Assembly: GCF_021018805.1 (NCBI RefSeq)
Contig: NC_086259.1
Coordinates: forward strand, 1,550,001-1,614,000
Reading direction: 5' to 3'
Source of the DNA: Prinia subflava
Lineage: Eukaryota; Chordata; Aves; Passeriformes; Cisticolidae
DNA: 64,000 nucleotides
Shown here in pieces: positions 1 to 11,141 of the stretch. The notes beneath the pieces were generated by a model. It saw only the letters and a list, made by a program, of their open reading frames with translations. It made no database searches and was not told where the DNA came from. Made by a program: the position numbers and the translations under genes. Position 1 is the first letter of the stretch. Each line of letters opens with the position of its first letter.

Positions 1-745
1 TCCCCTCCTCTTCAGCAGAGCTGCAAAATAACACAAAAGCTCTTCAAATCCATCACAGGGGATTTATTCTCAAGGCAGGCAAAATTTCACTGGGCCCAAA
101 ATTTAGCTCTTTGCACAGATCTTCTACTGACAATTGCTCCTCCTGAGCCACCCACCCAGAGCTGCAGAGGGAACTGCATTTATGTCTGCTCAGGCTTTTT
201 TAGAAGCCTTGTGGCATGAAGGGCCGTGCTGTAAACTGGCACAGAAAGTCACTGTTCCATCACCACCATTTGTTTCAAAGCAGATTCCCAAGCTCACAAT
301 TCTCATGGAGTTGCTTCTTTTCAGCCACAGCAAGAGACACTTTTCATGCACAAACATCCTGGAGGGAGCAGACTACAAAGTGCCCAGGAAATCTCAGCAC
401 CTGCAAGCCCAGCTATCCGTGCTTCACCTGGTGCTTTTGTGCCATTCAATGGTACAAAGGCAATTGACTTTCACATCTTAGAGAAGATTACCAGAGGATT
501 AATACTGCACCTCAAGTCAGCTACAGTGCACTGACTACTACAACAGAACACCTGGGAGAGTCAGCGTGCATGACAGATCATTATTTTTTAAATAAATCAA
601 AATTCAATACTCAGGGTTTACTTTGCAGTAGAAACAGCTGCACCACATTTTGGCAGTATACTCAGGATACAATTTTAGTATTTAGACTGGAATCATTCCA
701 TTTTCAAAGCTCATTATAAGCACATATATCAGAGGAACTCCTTAC

Positions 746-3700
746 CAGAGGAATGACTTTTTCCTCTTCCCTGCATCGTGTCTATAGCCTCTCATAACAA
801 ACTTTAGGAGATGGCTGCAAATAAACTGCCGGAATAAAAAATTTAATAGTTATTTAAAAGCAAAGAAGTAGTTCTTTAAAAGCAAAGAAGTAACTCACTT
901 CACAAACTACAGAAGGGAAGGATCCTGGCTTGGGTACCACCACTAGACCTCCCCTTTGGCACTGCTGTGAGTCAACCCAGGAACCACCCACAAACCCAAG
1001 CTGTCTGATGGTGTCCACTTTTATACTGAATAATGTGATTATCTATGAGCCAAGAAACAAGAAGTATTGCTTCTCCCAGAAGGGAAACCCACCCACAAAC
1101 ACAGCCCTCCAGAGCCACCAAGATGTTACCTATCAAATCCACTGAAACATCGATGTTGTTCTGGATCCAGTCAAACCATTCACTCAGGACAGCATAATCC
1201 ACCTCTGGCATTTTTCCCCTGAACAAACACAAGAGGCACAAATCACTCACTTAGCATCATGCAGAGATCAACTCCAAACTCTCATTTTGCTCACCAGACC
1301 AGAATCCCTCCCCATTTACTCATCATTTATGAAAAGGCCAGCATTATGCCCACCCAAATTGAAGGCCACACAAACCATTGTTCATAACATAGAAAGACCA
1401 AATCTTTTCTCTCTCTCTCTTTTTTTTTTTTTCAAGTACTCAACGATATTTATTGCTCAGGTTCTCTGTATCAGTATCAGTTCAAATCTATCCCAGGGCC
1501 TGTCACCAGAAGGGCTGGATTTACTGAGCAGCACCAATAATTCCTTACAGAAGCCACAGTGAAATGCAGCAAAAAATATAATGTCAATGTGTAGATAAAT
1601 TTACTCCCACTGTAAGAAATATTTGTGGAAAGAGTAGTGAAATATCCAATATGCTTAACTAGAACTCTGAACTCGGAGCACAGAATGTTGGAGACAAAGA
1701 CCCCAAAGTTATCTCAGCAACAAATAAAGTATCAGGCAACTCAAGTAAAAGGGAGTTACTGAGGACACGTTAAGAATCGCATACTATGTTTTTATTAGTG
1801 AATCGATTTTCACTTAATACCATATTCTGATTGTCAAATATTACTAATTTTACAGTATCCTCTCTTCAAAACTGGTGACAGTAACACATACTCCATACTC
1901 TTTCCTAAATGCTTCTGCAACATAAAAATTGTAAAAAAGATGGAGTTGGGAGGCTCCTGTGCTCTCCAGCTGAGTAATTAAGACTAGTTATGCCATTTGA
2001 AATAGGACCGAAGAAAAATATTCCACAGATTTCTAAACCAGTCCCCTGACAGCTTGCTTTGGTCATTTGCAAAACTGAGCAAAAGTAATAAAGCCATTTC
2101 CCTAAATATGGAAAAAAGCAAAACCCCTGTTTGCACCACCTCCCCTCTTGATCTGCCATCCAGAAATGGGGTAACACTGGTCACTGCTGCTCTTCCAACA
2201 CATCAGTTCTGGGTAGCAGGGATCTACATCAGCCAGACTCTCATTGTGCTACTTTTCTCCAGGACACACGGGGAAACAGGAAAGTTAAAAGCAACTGGAA
2301 ATAAGAAAAAGCTCCACTGTTCTTACCCTAAAAGACAGATACCTCCAAGTCAATACTGCACTGACCTGCCCTGCAGACAACACACCTCTGCTTTCCCTGG
2401 GAGGACTCTGGCTCAAGGTCCATAAAGATACAGGGAATATAAAAGGCACAAAATGATGTTTAAATTTCCAAAGTTTGCTCACATTTGACTCCTACCAAGT
2501 CACGTTTTTACTGCCTAAGCCCAACACGAGCTGAGCAAGTTTTCTATCATAACTAGTGATGGATTCAGAGGGACACTGAACTGCAGAGCTCACCTACGGC
2601 ACACCCTGCACACTCGTGTGCACACATTTAAAACATACCTAACACAGCCAGATTGACTCATTTTTTAATGTGTCACAAACTAGCTACTTTCATACATTCC
2701 TCAAGCATTCCTTGTTTTATTTATAATCCTTTTAAAACACATCTTTTTCTTTTGGCTTGCTGTTGGTACTATCATTTGCCTTCTAGTGTGGTGGTGCATG
2801 TTCCTTTTATCTTTGATGTTGTATGTAAAGCTTGGTTCTTTGTATTCTTTGTACAATTCAGTTCTATGTACTCCTACCCCCCCCTAATTAATATTCCTTT
2901 GTTCTCTCCTTCTCCCTCACAAGGGGATATTTTTAGACCTTACAGTTAAGTGTCCATCACCCTTCCCGCCTTTGGTTTTCCCCTCCCAGTTCTCTGTGAT
3001 TAGTCCGAAGTGCCTTTTCCCTCCCCTGTCTGCCCTAGAGACTGTATCCCATTGGCCGGAGGCGGCCAACCCCACCCCTTTCCCCTCCCCTTTTGTCCCC
3101 CTTAAAACTCTGTGCACGACCAGTGTCTGGGTCCAGATTTGGGCTCAGAGCGAGGCTAATAAACCTTCTCTGCTGCACCATTTCTGGGTCCTCCTTTTTC
3201 CTCTGCCTTGCTGCTTCAGCACATCCCTCCTAAGCCCCTTCAGGGACACAGAGCCCACAGGAGTCAGTTCTGCTCGCCCTGCCTGCAGACTGACCCTAGG
3301 CTGCGCCTTGTCCCAGTGCCTGGGCTAGCTCGGGGCGAGAGCCAGTGGCTGCAGGAGGCATTGCGGCATTCTAGCTTGCTGTAACAAAACAAAGCAAATG
3401 CCTTTTTTCCAACATTTGAAAAGTGCTGAGGTCACAAAACATCTTAGAGGCCCTTAAAAATGTTATTATTATTTAATTAATTCCCAGAGTTGACACAAAC
3501 AGATGTAGCCTAATAGCAACTAAATCTTTGGGAACAAAGCATTTTGTCTACATTAAAAAGAAATCAGCATCTAAAAAGGAGGCTATTCTGGGCTGCTTGC
3601 ACTGTGTATGGACTGGGATGAATGATGTGAGTCTCTCCCCAGTGCCAAAGGCGGTCCCGCGGCAGAGAGGGATGACACTCGTGCAGCGTGGGTGACACCT

Positions 3701-6700
3701 TGTGGCACAAACCGGGTTTGTCCCTCCGGGCCACTGAAAAACCCACTAAAACCCATCTGTCGCAGACACTGCTGGCATAAGGTCAGCATCCCAAACAACC
3801 AAACAAAACCCTGATTCCTGCACTACCGCAGTTAGTTTGGGGTGGGTGAGTTATACCTAGGGCAGGTAATTGCTCTTGCTTTACTCACAGCCTACCAAAG
3901 CTCGCAGTCTTTTTTAATCCTGTCAATCCTGATTCTGTGCAAGGGCATAGGACTTGAGTCCCTGCTTGCAAGAAATGCCAATCCAGGGTGCCAGGCTGGC
4001 TAACGCAGCCCAGTTCTCTCCCTCCTGCAGCCTTATTCTTTATATCCTTGTGGTTTTTTACCTGTTCAGCGTGTGTTTGAGTCAAGCAAGATTCGGGTAT
4101 TCAGCTGGAGAGCAGATCACTTCAATAGATGGTGTCTAAACAACACTGAGTTCTAAATACTCAGGAGCAGTGCTGAAAAAGGTTTTCCAGAGTCCTACAG
4201 GAAGTGGGCAGCACCACCCATACCAAACACACTGCCACTCCAACACAGAACTGGCAGATTGCACAGGCCCCTTAAAATGCACACTACCAAAGGAATTATC
4301 ATTTGATTAGATATACATTTTAAATAATTAATCCAAGAAAATAAAGTAGAAAGCCACATCCCATACCTTCGATACAAGTTTTCCACAAAAACGTGTTTTG
4401 CACTGTGAATCGACCGCTCCATCATCCTTATGGGGGAAATCTGCAACACAGAACTTCACCCTGTACATTTTCATGCTTGCTTCTCTGCAGACTCAGGTGG
4501 CACATAGGAAACACAATTTTCAGAATCTAGTGAGAAACAAACTTCCTTGGAGGGTGGGAACCCCAAAACAAACAAGGACTCCTGATCTTACTCTAATTTG
4601 TTATTCAGACACCAGCTCAAAGCTAAGTGGGAGCCAACTCAGGGTACAAAACAGCAGCAACCCACTTAGGATCTGCAGGATAATGGGAACTGTTGCTCCC
4701 CAAATAGCTGCTCCATCTCATGCATTGCTGGGTGACAGCACAGGGCTGACATCAGACATTCAAGCAAGGAAACAGGACTTTAAAAATAAGTAACTGCAGC
4801 TGACAGAGCCCTGGCCTCAGCCAGCACTTCATGTGTTCCACCACTACTTCATGTGGGAGCAGGGAGATCCTCTGACACTCTTGGGCCTGGCAGAGCAACT
4901 TCTCACCCAGGTTTCTGCACATTAACAAAGCAAAAATAGCTCCAGCAAGGCTCAAATGACAAAAAAAAGCTTAAATTGAAATACAGGGAGATCCTCAGGA
5001 ATTCTTGAATGAACCTCTCCAACAGAACAGGATTTCTGTGTCTTGGAAAAACACCTCTTCCAAAACCCTAATGATTATATGTGCCACTTCCATATTTGGC
5101 ACTGCTAAAAGTCTGCCCTAACACAAGCTTAGAAAACAGAACATAAGAACAATCAGTAAAATATAAGCATGGCATGTAAGACCAGGTCTTGTAATCAGGG
5201 AATGGAAGACAGCATAGAATGTAACAAAAGGTGTTTGAAGGAGAAAAGAATGAAGAAATCTTGATAAAAAAGGCAGGATGTGAAATTTAATTTAAAAAAA
5301 AAAGGAACAAATACAAGGAAAAAAAGGATGTAAACCACCTGAAAAAGCAATAGAAAACGGTAGTGGAAGTATTTTGCATAAATAGAAGAAGCAATGGCTA
5401 AATTTGTTCTAGACAGCACAAAGCAGTACTATGAATTCTAACATAAGGTTACTTGGTGTTTGCCAAAGATTCAAAATAATGAAATCACAGACAAGTCACT
5501 GACATGAAATGAGGAAGAGATTTGTGCAAGCCGAGCTCCAGAAGTTGTGCCCAAACAGCAGGATCAGTTTGGGGAAGTTGTGAGCAAGCAGGAGGCAGAA
5601 GTTTTACCCCCAGAGCACATGCTGAGCATATCAATGTCTGCCCCACAGAAATCCTTACTCACTGCAGGAACAAAGAATGAACACACACAGCACCTTAACT
5701 CTTGAATACAAGGTTAAAAGGATTTCGCACTCCTAACCACATCTAATTACTCTTAAAATTAAAAGAAGAAGTTTCCTTACCATGGGCCTGGTGTGCTGCT
5801 CCAGCATGGTTAGCTGGACATAGGTCTGCAGAGTTATTCCCCACCTCGATGCATCCTGGTACATTAAGCCCTGGGGTCAGAGATGGAAGCAGGACAGATG
5901 GACACTTGTTAGGACAAACAGCACAACAGGAAGTTTGGGTTATTAGGAAGCTTTTGCCCTACAACAGCGTTGCTCTAAGAAGCACACTAAAATAGCTGAC
6001 ATCAGGTTTGATTAGAATTAAGTGATCATTTGCTCTCCACAATGGACAGTTAATGTACAATTATGGCCCTGTCCCTACAGACACTGAGTGGGAGGTTGGT
6101 TGAAGTCAGCAGGAATTAGTTACTCTGCACATAGAACAGTCAGAACCAAGTAATGAAAAAAACCCCTATCTACTACTCTATTTTTGTGCACTGACAGACT
6201 CTCAGTACACCCAGTGCATCCAGATATCATACAGAGTTCTAAGTATGGTCTGGGCCTCAGAAAAGGTTAACAGGCAGCTGTTCTTCCCAAAGGATCCTCA
6301 GAGCAGCTCTCAGGTAGCTGTTCCACTTTCTGACTGCTGCAATTCCACACACACACAGAACTTACAAGAAACAATCTATCCTGCACAGCAGAGAAAGGAT
6401 CTCACTCAAAATAAAACATCATTCAGTGTCTGTTGGCTGAGGTGACAAGTTTTAAGCCAGCAGCACAGCTTCAGCCCACAGGTCTGACCTTCTCCTTTTC
6501 TCCCTGCCAAGACCAGACTTTCCCAGTGCTCCGAGGCTGCTGTGGTGTCGTGCAACACGTGCCCCACCCTTTACTAACAATCAGAAAGGCATCAGCAACT
6601 CCTAGGAGGGACAATTTACTCCTCCAGGGGGCCTGTGCTAACACTGATGGTATTTAACACGTGTCAGGGCAAGTATGGCTTGGGCTGTGTCCACAGGGCG

Positions 6701-9700
6701 GACCGCAGATCCCTCCTCAGCCACCACGGGGTTTGTGCAGAGGGCTGAGCCCCAAGCACAGCACTGACAGCAGGGACCACTTCCAGCACCACGGCAGGGT
6801 TGGTGTGCAACTGCAGCTGGGACCCAGGGACAGCCCCGGGGCAACAGTTCCAAGAAGCCTCGGCCACCCAAAGGTCAACAGAAGCCCTCAACGCCTCACT
6901 GAGCTGAATTTTCCTTATCTGCAGCAGCCACAGGATCACAGATTCATACAGTGTTAAGGGGTTGGAATGGACCTTAAAAGATCATCCAGTGTCACCCTCT
7001 GCCATGGCAGGGACACCTTCCACTGTCCCAGGCTGCTCCCAGCCCCAGTGCCCAACCTGGCCTTGGGCACTGCCAGGGATCCAGGGGCAGCCACAGCTGC
7101 TCTGGGCACCCTGTGCCAGGGCCTGCCCGCCCTCAGAGGAAAGAGTTTCTTCCATACATCCAACCTAAACTACTTCTCTTTCAATTTGTCCCCTTTTCCC
7201 CTTGTCCTGTCACTGCAGTTCCTGAGGAATTGTCCCTCTCTGGTTTCCCTGCAGCCCCTCAGACCCTGAAGGAGCTCTGGGGTCTCCACACAAGCTTCCC
7301 CTCTCAGGCTGAGCAGCCCCAGCTCTCCCAGCCTGGCTCCACAGGGGAGGTGCTCCAGCCCCCTCAGCACCTCCGTGGCCTCCTCTGGACTCGCTCCAAC
7401 AGCTCCATGTCCTTCTTATGTTGGGGGCACCAGAGTTATTCAAAGAACTCCAGTCAAACAACATTAACTGACCAGATCCACCCCTCACCTTGAGTGACAT
7501 CCTGCCCTTCTTTGAAACAGGCATAAGCACATTTAGAAAGAACTGCCACACTCAGGGCTCACCTTCCTGGGAATTGCTTTAATTCACACCCCACTGGACA
7601 CCCAGTCCTTGCCAAAAGCACATTTTATATGCCATGTTTCTATTATATGCATGTCTTAATCACAGTAGAAGCTCTTTTGCTTTGTGGAGCTTTAATTTTT
7701 GCTGTGTAATGTTTGGATCACACCTTTTGGAGCAGTTTTGCTGGCTGATAAAAAGCCATTACACGTCTTGCTAAAAGAACAGCCACTGTAACTGCAGAAA
7801 TAATTTCTGCCACTTACCAGTATATTGTGACCTCGAACATTCCTCCACTTGGTCAAAGGTTCCTTCAAAACCTGGTTAAAAAGAATAACTCCATGTTCAA
7901 TGCATCTTGGATTCAAAATACTTAATGTGACCCTACAAGTGTACAACTATTTTTAAGGAATACTTGAGCAGTAAATCAGAGTATTCAGGACTTGTATTGG
8001 AAACTCATCAGACTTAAAAAAACAGTACTGAATTCTGTAACGTAAAAGGTAATAATGAACACTGCTAAAAATAGAGAAATGTCAATACCCAACATATTCT
8101 TAGCATTTTTAAATGCTGATTAGACTACCTCATACGCCTGGAGAGAATTTTTTTTTTTTGGAGTCAAAATCAATGTGATGTAAGGGAAAGAACAGCTTAG
8201 CAGAGTACTTCGCATTTCAGTGACAAGCCCATCCCCTTACAAATTAACTTCTCAGAAAGTAACGCTTGCCAGCAAAGGAAGAGGACCAGAGTGCTACCAC
8301 ATTCTACCACAATGTGTTCTAACAAACAGAATGTATTCAAATCTTTTACAAAATGAATCAGAAAAGCATCTACCCTGAATAGGTAAAATCACAAGAGACT
8401 TGCCTGGTTCAAACAGGGTCTAAATCTGCAATAATACTGTAGAGTCAGGCCTAGGAGAATCTCATCAGCCAGGGAATTTAAGTAACTACTTAAAAATGTT
8501 GCATGGTATGCAAATTAAAGTCTGTTATCCTTTGGATTAACAGTTAATTACTTCATAAGGACAATTCCTGTAAAATTACCAAATAATATCTGGCAACCCA
8601 GCATTTCGAGGAGGACTCCTAAAAATTATTACAAAATGTGTTGCCAGGTCTGTTGGGGAAAGCATTAATAACTGTTGTACAAAAACAATTGTTCAATCAA
8701 GGTTCGACCTTGATTTTGTTTAAAATACAACAAGCCTGCCCTTCCCCTAACCTGGTTCTAAGCAACACAAAATCAAATACCGGATCAGTCTAAGAGGTCT
8801 CCTGAACCAGTTCTAACAGATGTTCCTTCTTTTAAAAAAGCCATCTATTCACTGGGATCTCTGTTACATGGCATAGGTATTTTTACATAATAATTCTTTA
8901 CTTTGCTTTTACCACACCCATCTAAGATTTCAGTGACGTGAAATGGCAAACAGGCAAGTCCAAACATGCCCACGCTCTGCGAGTTGCTGTTACTTTATAA
9001 AGGTACAAACTCTGATTCACGGGTTTTACTGGGATTTTGGCATCCTGTACATACATACCACATGTGATCTACATTTCTCTGCTGCAATTTGCCTATAAAA
9101 CGTTGGGTTGCTGCCCCAGCAGCCCCCTGCTGCTCCCTCCTCACACACCCAAGGACACGGTGGATCTAAGACAAGCAGCTGCTCAGTGATGGAAATAAGG
9201 ACAAAGAAATGTGCATCCAGTACCTCAGTGCTGGTAGTTTGTGCAAAATAATCCAGGCATGTTGTTTTTCCACTCGCAATGTTGCCCTCGATACAGATCT
9301 GGTGAAAAACAGAGTCACTTTGAACAGTGAACAGTGTGTTAGAAATGCACCCTGCCCGTTCCAACATGCCAGCTCCCTACCCTGGGAACGGATTATTTCA
9401 TGGGAAGGCACTGGCGATCTGTTTGGATGTTGTGACTCTCCCAGAGCAGCACTTTTTCCCTCCTTGCTACCCCCACAGCCAGCCCCTGCCCTGCTTACAG
9501 CTTCCTCCCCCCTCCCAGGAGCCCGGGGGTTCCAGTGGGTCACTGCTGCTCCTCACTCTGCCACCACCCACCTCAGAGACCTGACTACCAGCTTCAAACA
9601 AGTGCCAGCTGAAGTAGTCATTTCAGCATCCATTGTATAGCTGGCTTAAACCTTAAGTGGGCTCACATTTTTATCTTCAGAAACCTAAACAACTAAAATA

Positions 9701-11014
9701 AGCTAAGAGAATTTTTTTCAACCGCCTTAAAATGATTTATAGCCCAAGAGAGTTATATAAGGCAATGGCAAGGCTACACATGCAACACTGAACCCAAAAT
9801 GCCACCTGTCCTGACACAAGCCCTCACAATTTTATTCCTAACAACTTTTGCACACATCTCTCACAATTTTATTACAATTTTCACAACTAGACCAGCAAAG
9901 AGTATGACCCAGTGACAGACCCACCACTACAGTGACACAGCTATGGCCTACGCTTGCCAATACACACACTCAGATTATAACTGAATTGTAATGAAAGAGG
10001 CTGCACTGTTTATTTTGCTTTCTGAACAAAATGCAAATACTTACAATTCTCTTTCTAGCATCTTTTTTAATCAGATGCTTATCTAGAATGGAAATAAACA
10101 ACAGTTAACATCAAAGTGGTCTTAATAACTTAGTTATACTGAGCCTCTTAATGTGAGACGCTCTAGGACATTGTTAGGTTCCCTATGGCTTAACATGACA
10201 CTATTTTCTAAATTATCAACCTTCAAGGTTCTAGGTAATTATTGGGTCATGTAGCAGACACATTGTGGCACCGACTGACACAGATTTAGCTGAAGCTGAA
10301 CGCTGTCCCTGACGCTGCCAAGTCCAACGCTGAGTGCTCACACTTTCACCACATTTTTGCTACATCTGCTGCTCCTCAGCGGGTTTGCGTAGAGGAAAAA
10401 TGAATTTTAGAAAGACCAGCTGGCGCAGCACCCACTGGCCTCACAGGTCCGGCGGGTAAGAGCGAGGATTACAGAGCAGCTCCAAAATAAGCACCTTACA
10501 CCTCAAAACAGGGCAAAAACACTGTCCAAGCCAAGCTGAGCTTACGAGACCCTTCACCCAGCCAAGCACGGCAGGAAGGCAGGGACGGGCTCGGCGGTCA
10601 CCCCCGGTCAGAGCTCCAATCTGACCCCGCTCGCTCCTGTTGCCCCAAAGCCGCTCCAGGGTCTGACCCGGTCCTGCTCCCTCAAAGCCGCTGCACGGTC
10701 CGACCCCGCTCCCGGGTCCGACCCCTCTCTCGGGTCTGATCCAGCTCTCGGTCTGATCCAGCTCTCGGGTCTGATCCAGCTCTCGGGTCTGACCCCGCTC
10801 CCGCTCCCCCAAAGCCGCTCCAGCGCATCCCGAGGGCTCGCACTGACCCGAAGCCGGGTTCAGGGGCGGTCGCCGGGCCCGTCCCGTCCCCTCCCCGCGG
10901 TTCCGCCCCGCACTTACGGCCGGTAGCGGCGCGGGGCCCGCCCGCTGAGGGGCCGGGGACGGCGCTGCCCGCGCCCCGCTGGCCCCAGGCCCAGGCCGCG
11001 CCCCGCCGCCACAT
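746..11014 (-). CDS. TK2: Thymidine kinase 2, mitochondrial, copy 1 (partial, internal stop)
   Basis: TK2 phosphorylates thymidine, deoxycytidine and deoxyuridine in the mitochondrial matrix to supply mtDNA synthesis. Coding exons on the minus strand: 10918-11014, 10045-10082, 9224-9298, 7818-7871, 5781-5870, 4367-4440, 1130-1218, 746-825. All have GT/AG borders and compatible phases. Exon 1 gives an Arg/Ala-rich targeting-type N-terminus starting [10 protein letters not shown]. That start was chosen because only its frame joins exon 2 without a stop. Visible motifs are the P-loop GNIASGKT (exon 3), KWRNVRGHN (exon 4), MERSIHSA (exon 6), the GKMPEVDY...LSEWFDW segment (exon 7) and the LID segment RCREEEK (exon 8). 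Codon 187 is TAG at 782-784, just before the LID. Exons 9 and 10 fall left of the window. Family identity is secure; whether a functional protein is made is doubtful. Confidence 0.93.
782..784 (-). other. TK2: In-frame TAG in TK2 copy 1, exon 8
   Basis: Minus-strand codons around it read AGG CTA TAG ACA CGA TGC AGG, giving Arg-Leu-stop-Thr-Arg-Cys-Arg. Human TK2 has Arg-Leu-Lys-Lys-Arg-Cys-Arg here. The frame is fixed on both sides by conserved residues and by the exon phase (2 + 26 codons, as in human). Confidence 0.9.
2787..3368 (+). mobile_element. Solo ERV LTR (582 bp) in TK2 intron 6, unit 1
   Basis: Begins TG and ends CA, with a perfect 6-bp target duplication TTCTAG at 2781-2786 and 3369-3374. 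It contains an AATAAA signal at 3158-3163 and C/T-rich U3-type sequence. A 6-bp duplication is typical of ERVK-type (class II) elements. No internal retroviral sequence is attached, so it is a solo LTR left by recombination. Confidence 0.85.
6933..7430 (-). mobile_element. CR1-type LINE fragment in TK2 intron 4, unit 1
   Basis: Minus-strand CR1 3' region: on the plus strand it reads ATCACAGATTCATACAGTG, GGTTGGAATGGACC, then the familiar avian CR1 tail with GCACCTCCGTGGCCTCCTCT and AACAGCTCCATGTCCTTCTT. Short open frames across it are decayed LINE or antisense sequence, not host genes. Confidence 0.8.
10724..10794. repeat. About 20-bp tandem repeat in TK2 intron 1, unit 1
   Basis: Three to four copies of GGTCTGATCCAGCTCTCG, followed by degenerate GGTCTGACCCCGCTCCCG types, inside the CpG island. 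Confidence 0.75.
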
Positions 11015-11141
11015 TGCCCATCCCGCTGCCGCCCGGACCCGCACCGGACCCGGCTCCGCCCCGCTCCGGCCCTTCCGCCGCCGCCCCATCACTTCCTCCG
11101 CCCCTGAGGCGCTCTGAGGCGGGGCTGGTTCAGCGCTGGCG
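11015..11141. promoter_or_regulatory. Bidirectional TK2/CKLF promoter, unit 1
   Basis: Only 127 bp separate the two divergent start codons. The segment is very GC- and CpG-rich and lies in a CpG island of about 1 kb (10440-11520). No TATA box is visible, as expected for a CpG-island housekeeping promoter. The true transcription starts may overlap. Confidence 0.7.

Noticed and set aside
782..784. A-to-I editing of the TK2 stop to restore function
   Set aside because: Editing would change TAG to a Trp codon, not the lysine found in mammals, and no supporting structure was evident. Kept only as something RNA data could exclude.
7113..7493. 100-126-codon open frames near 7000-7500 and in units 2 and 3
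   Set aside because: They lie within or alongside a CR1 LINE fragment in TK2 intron 4.
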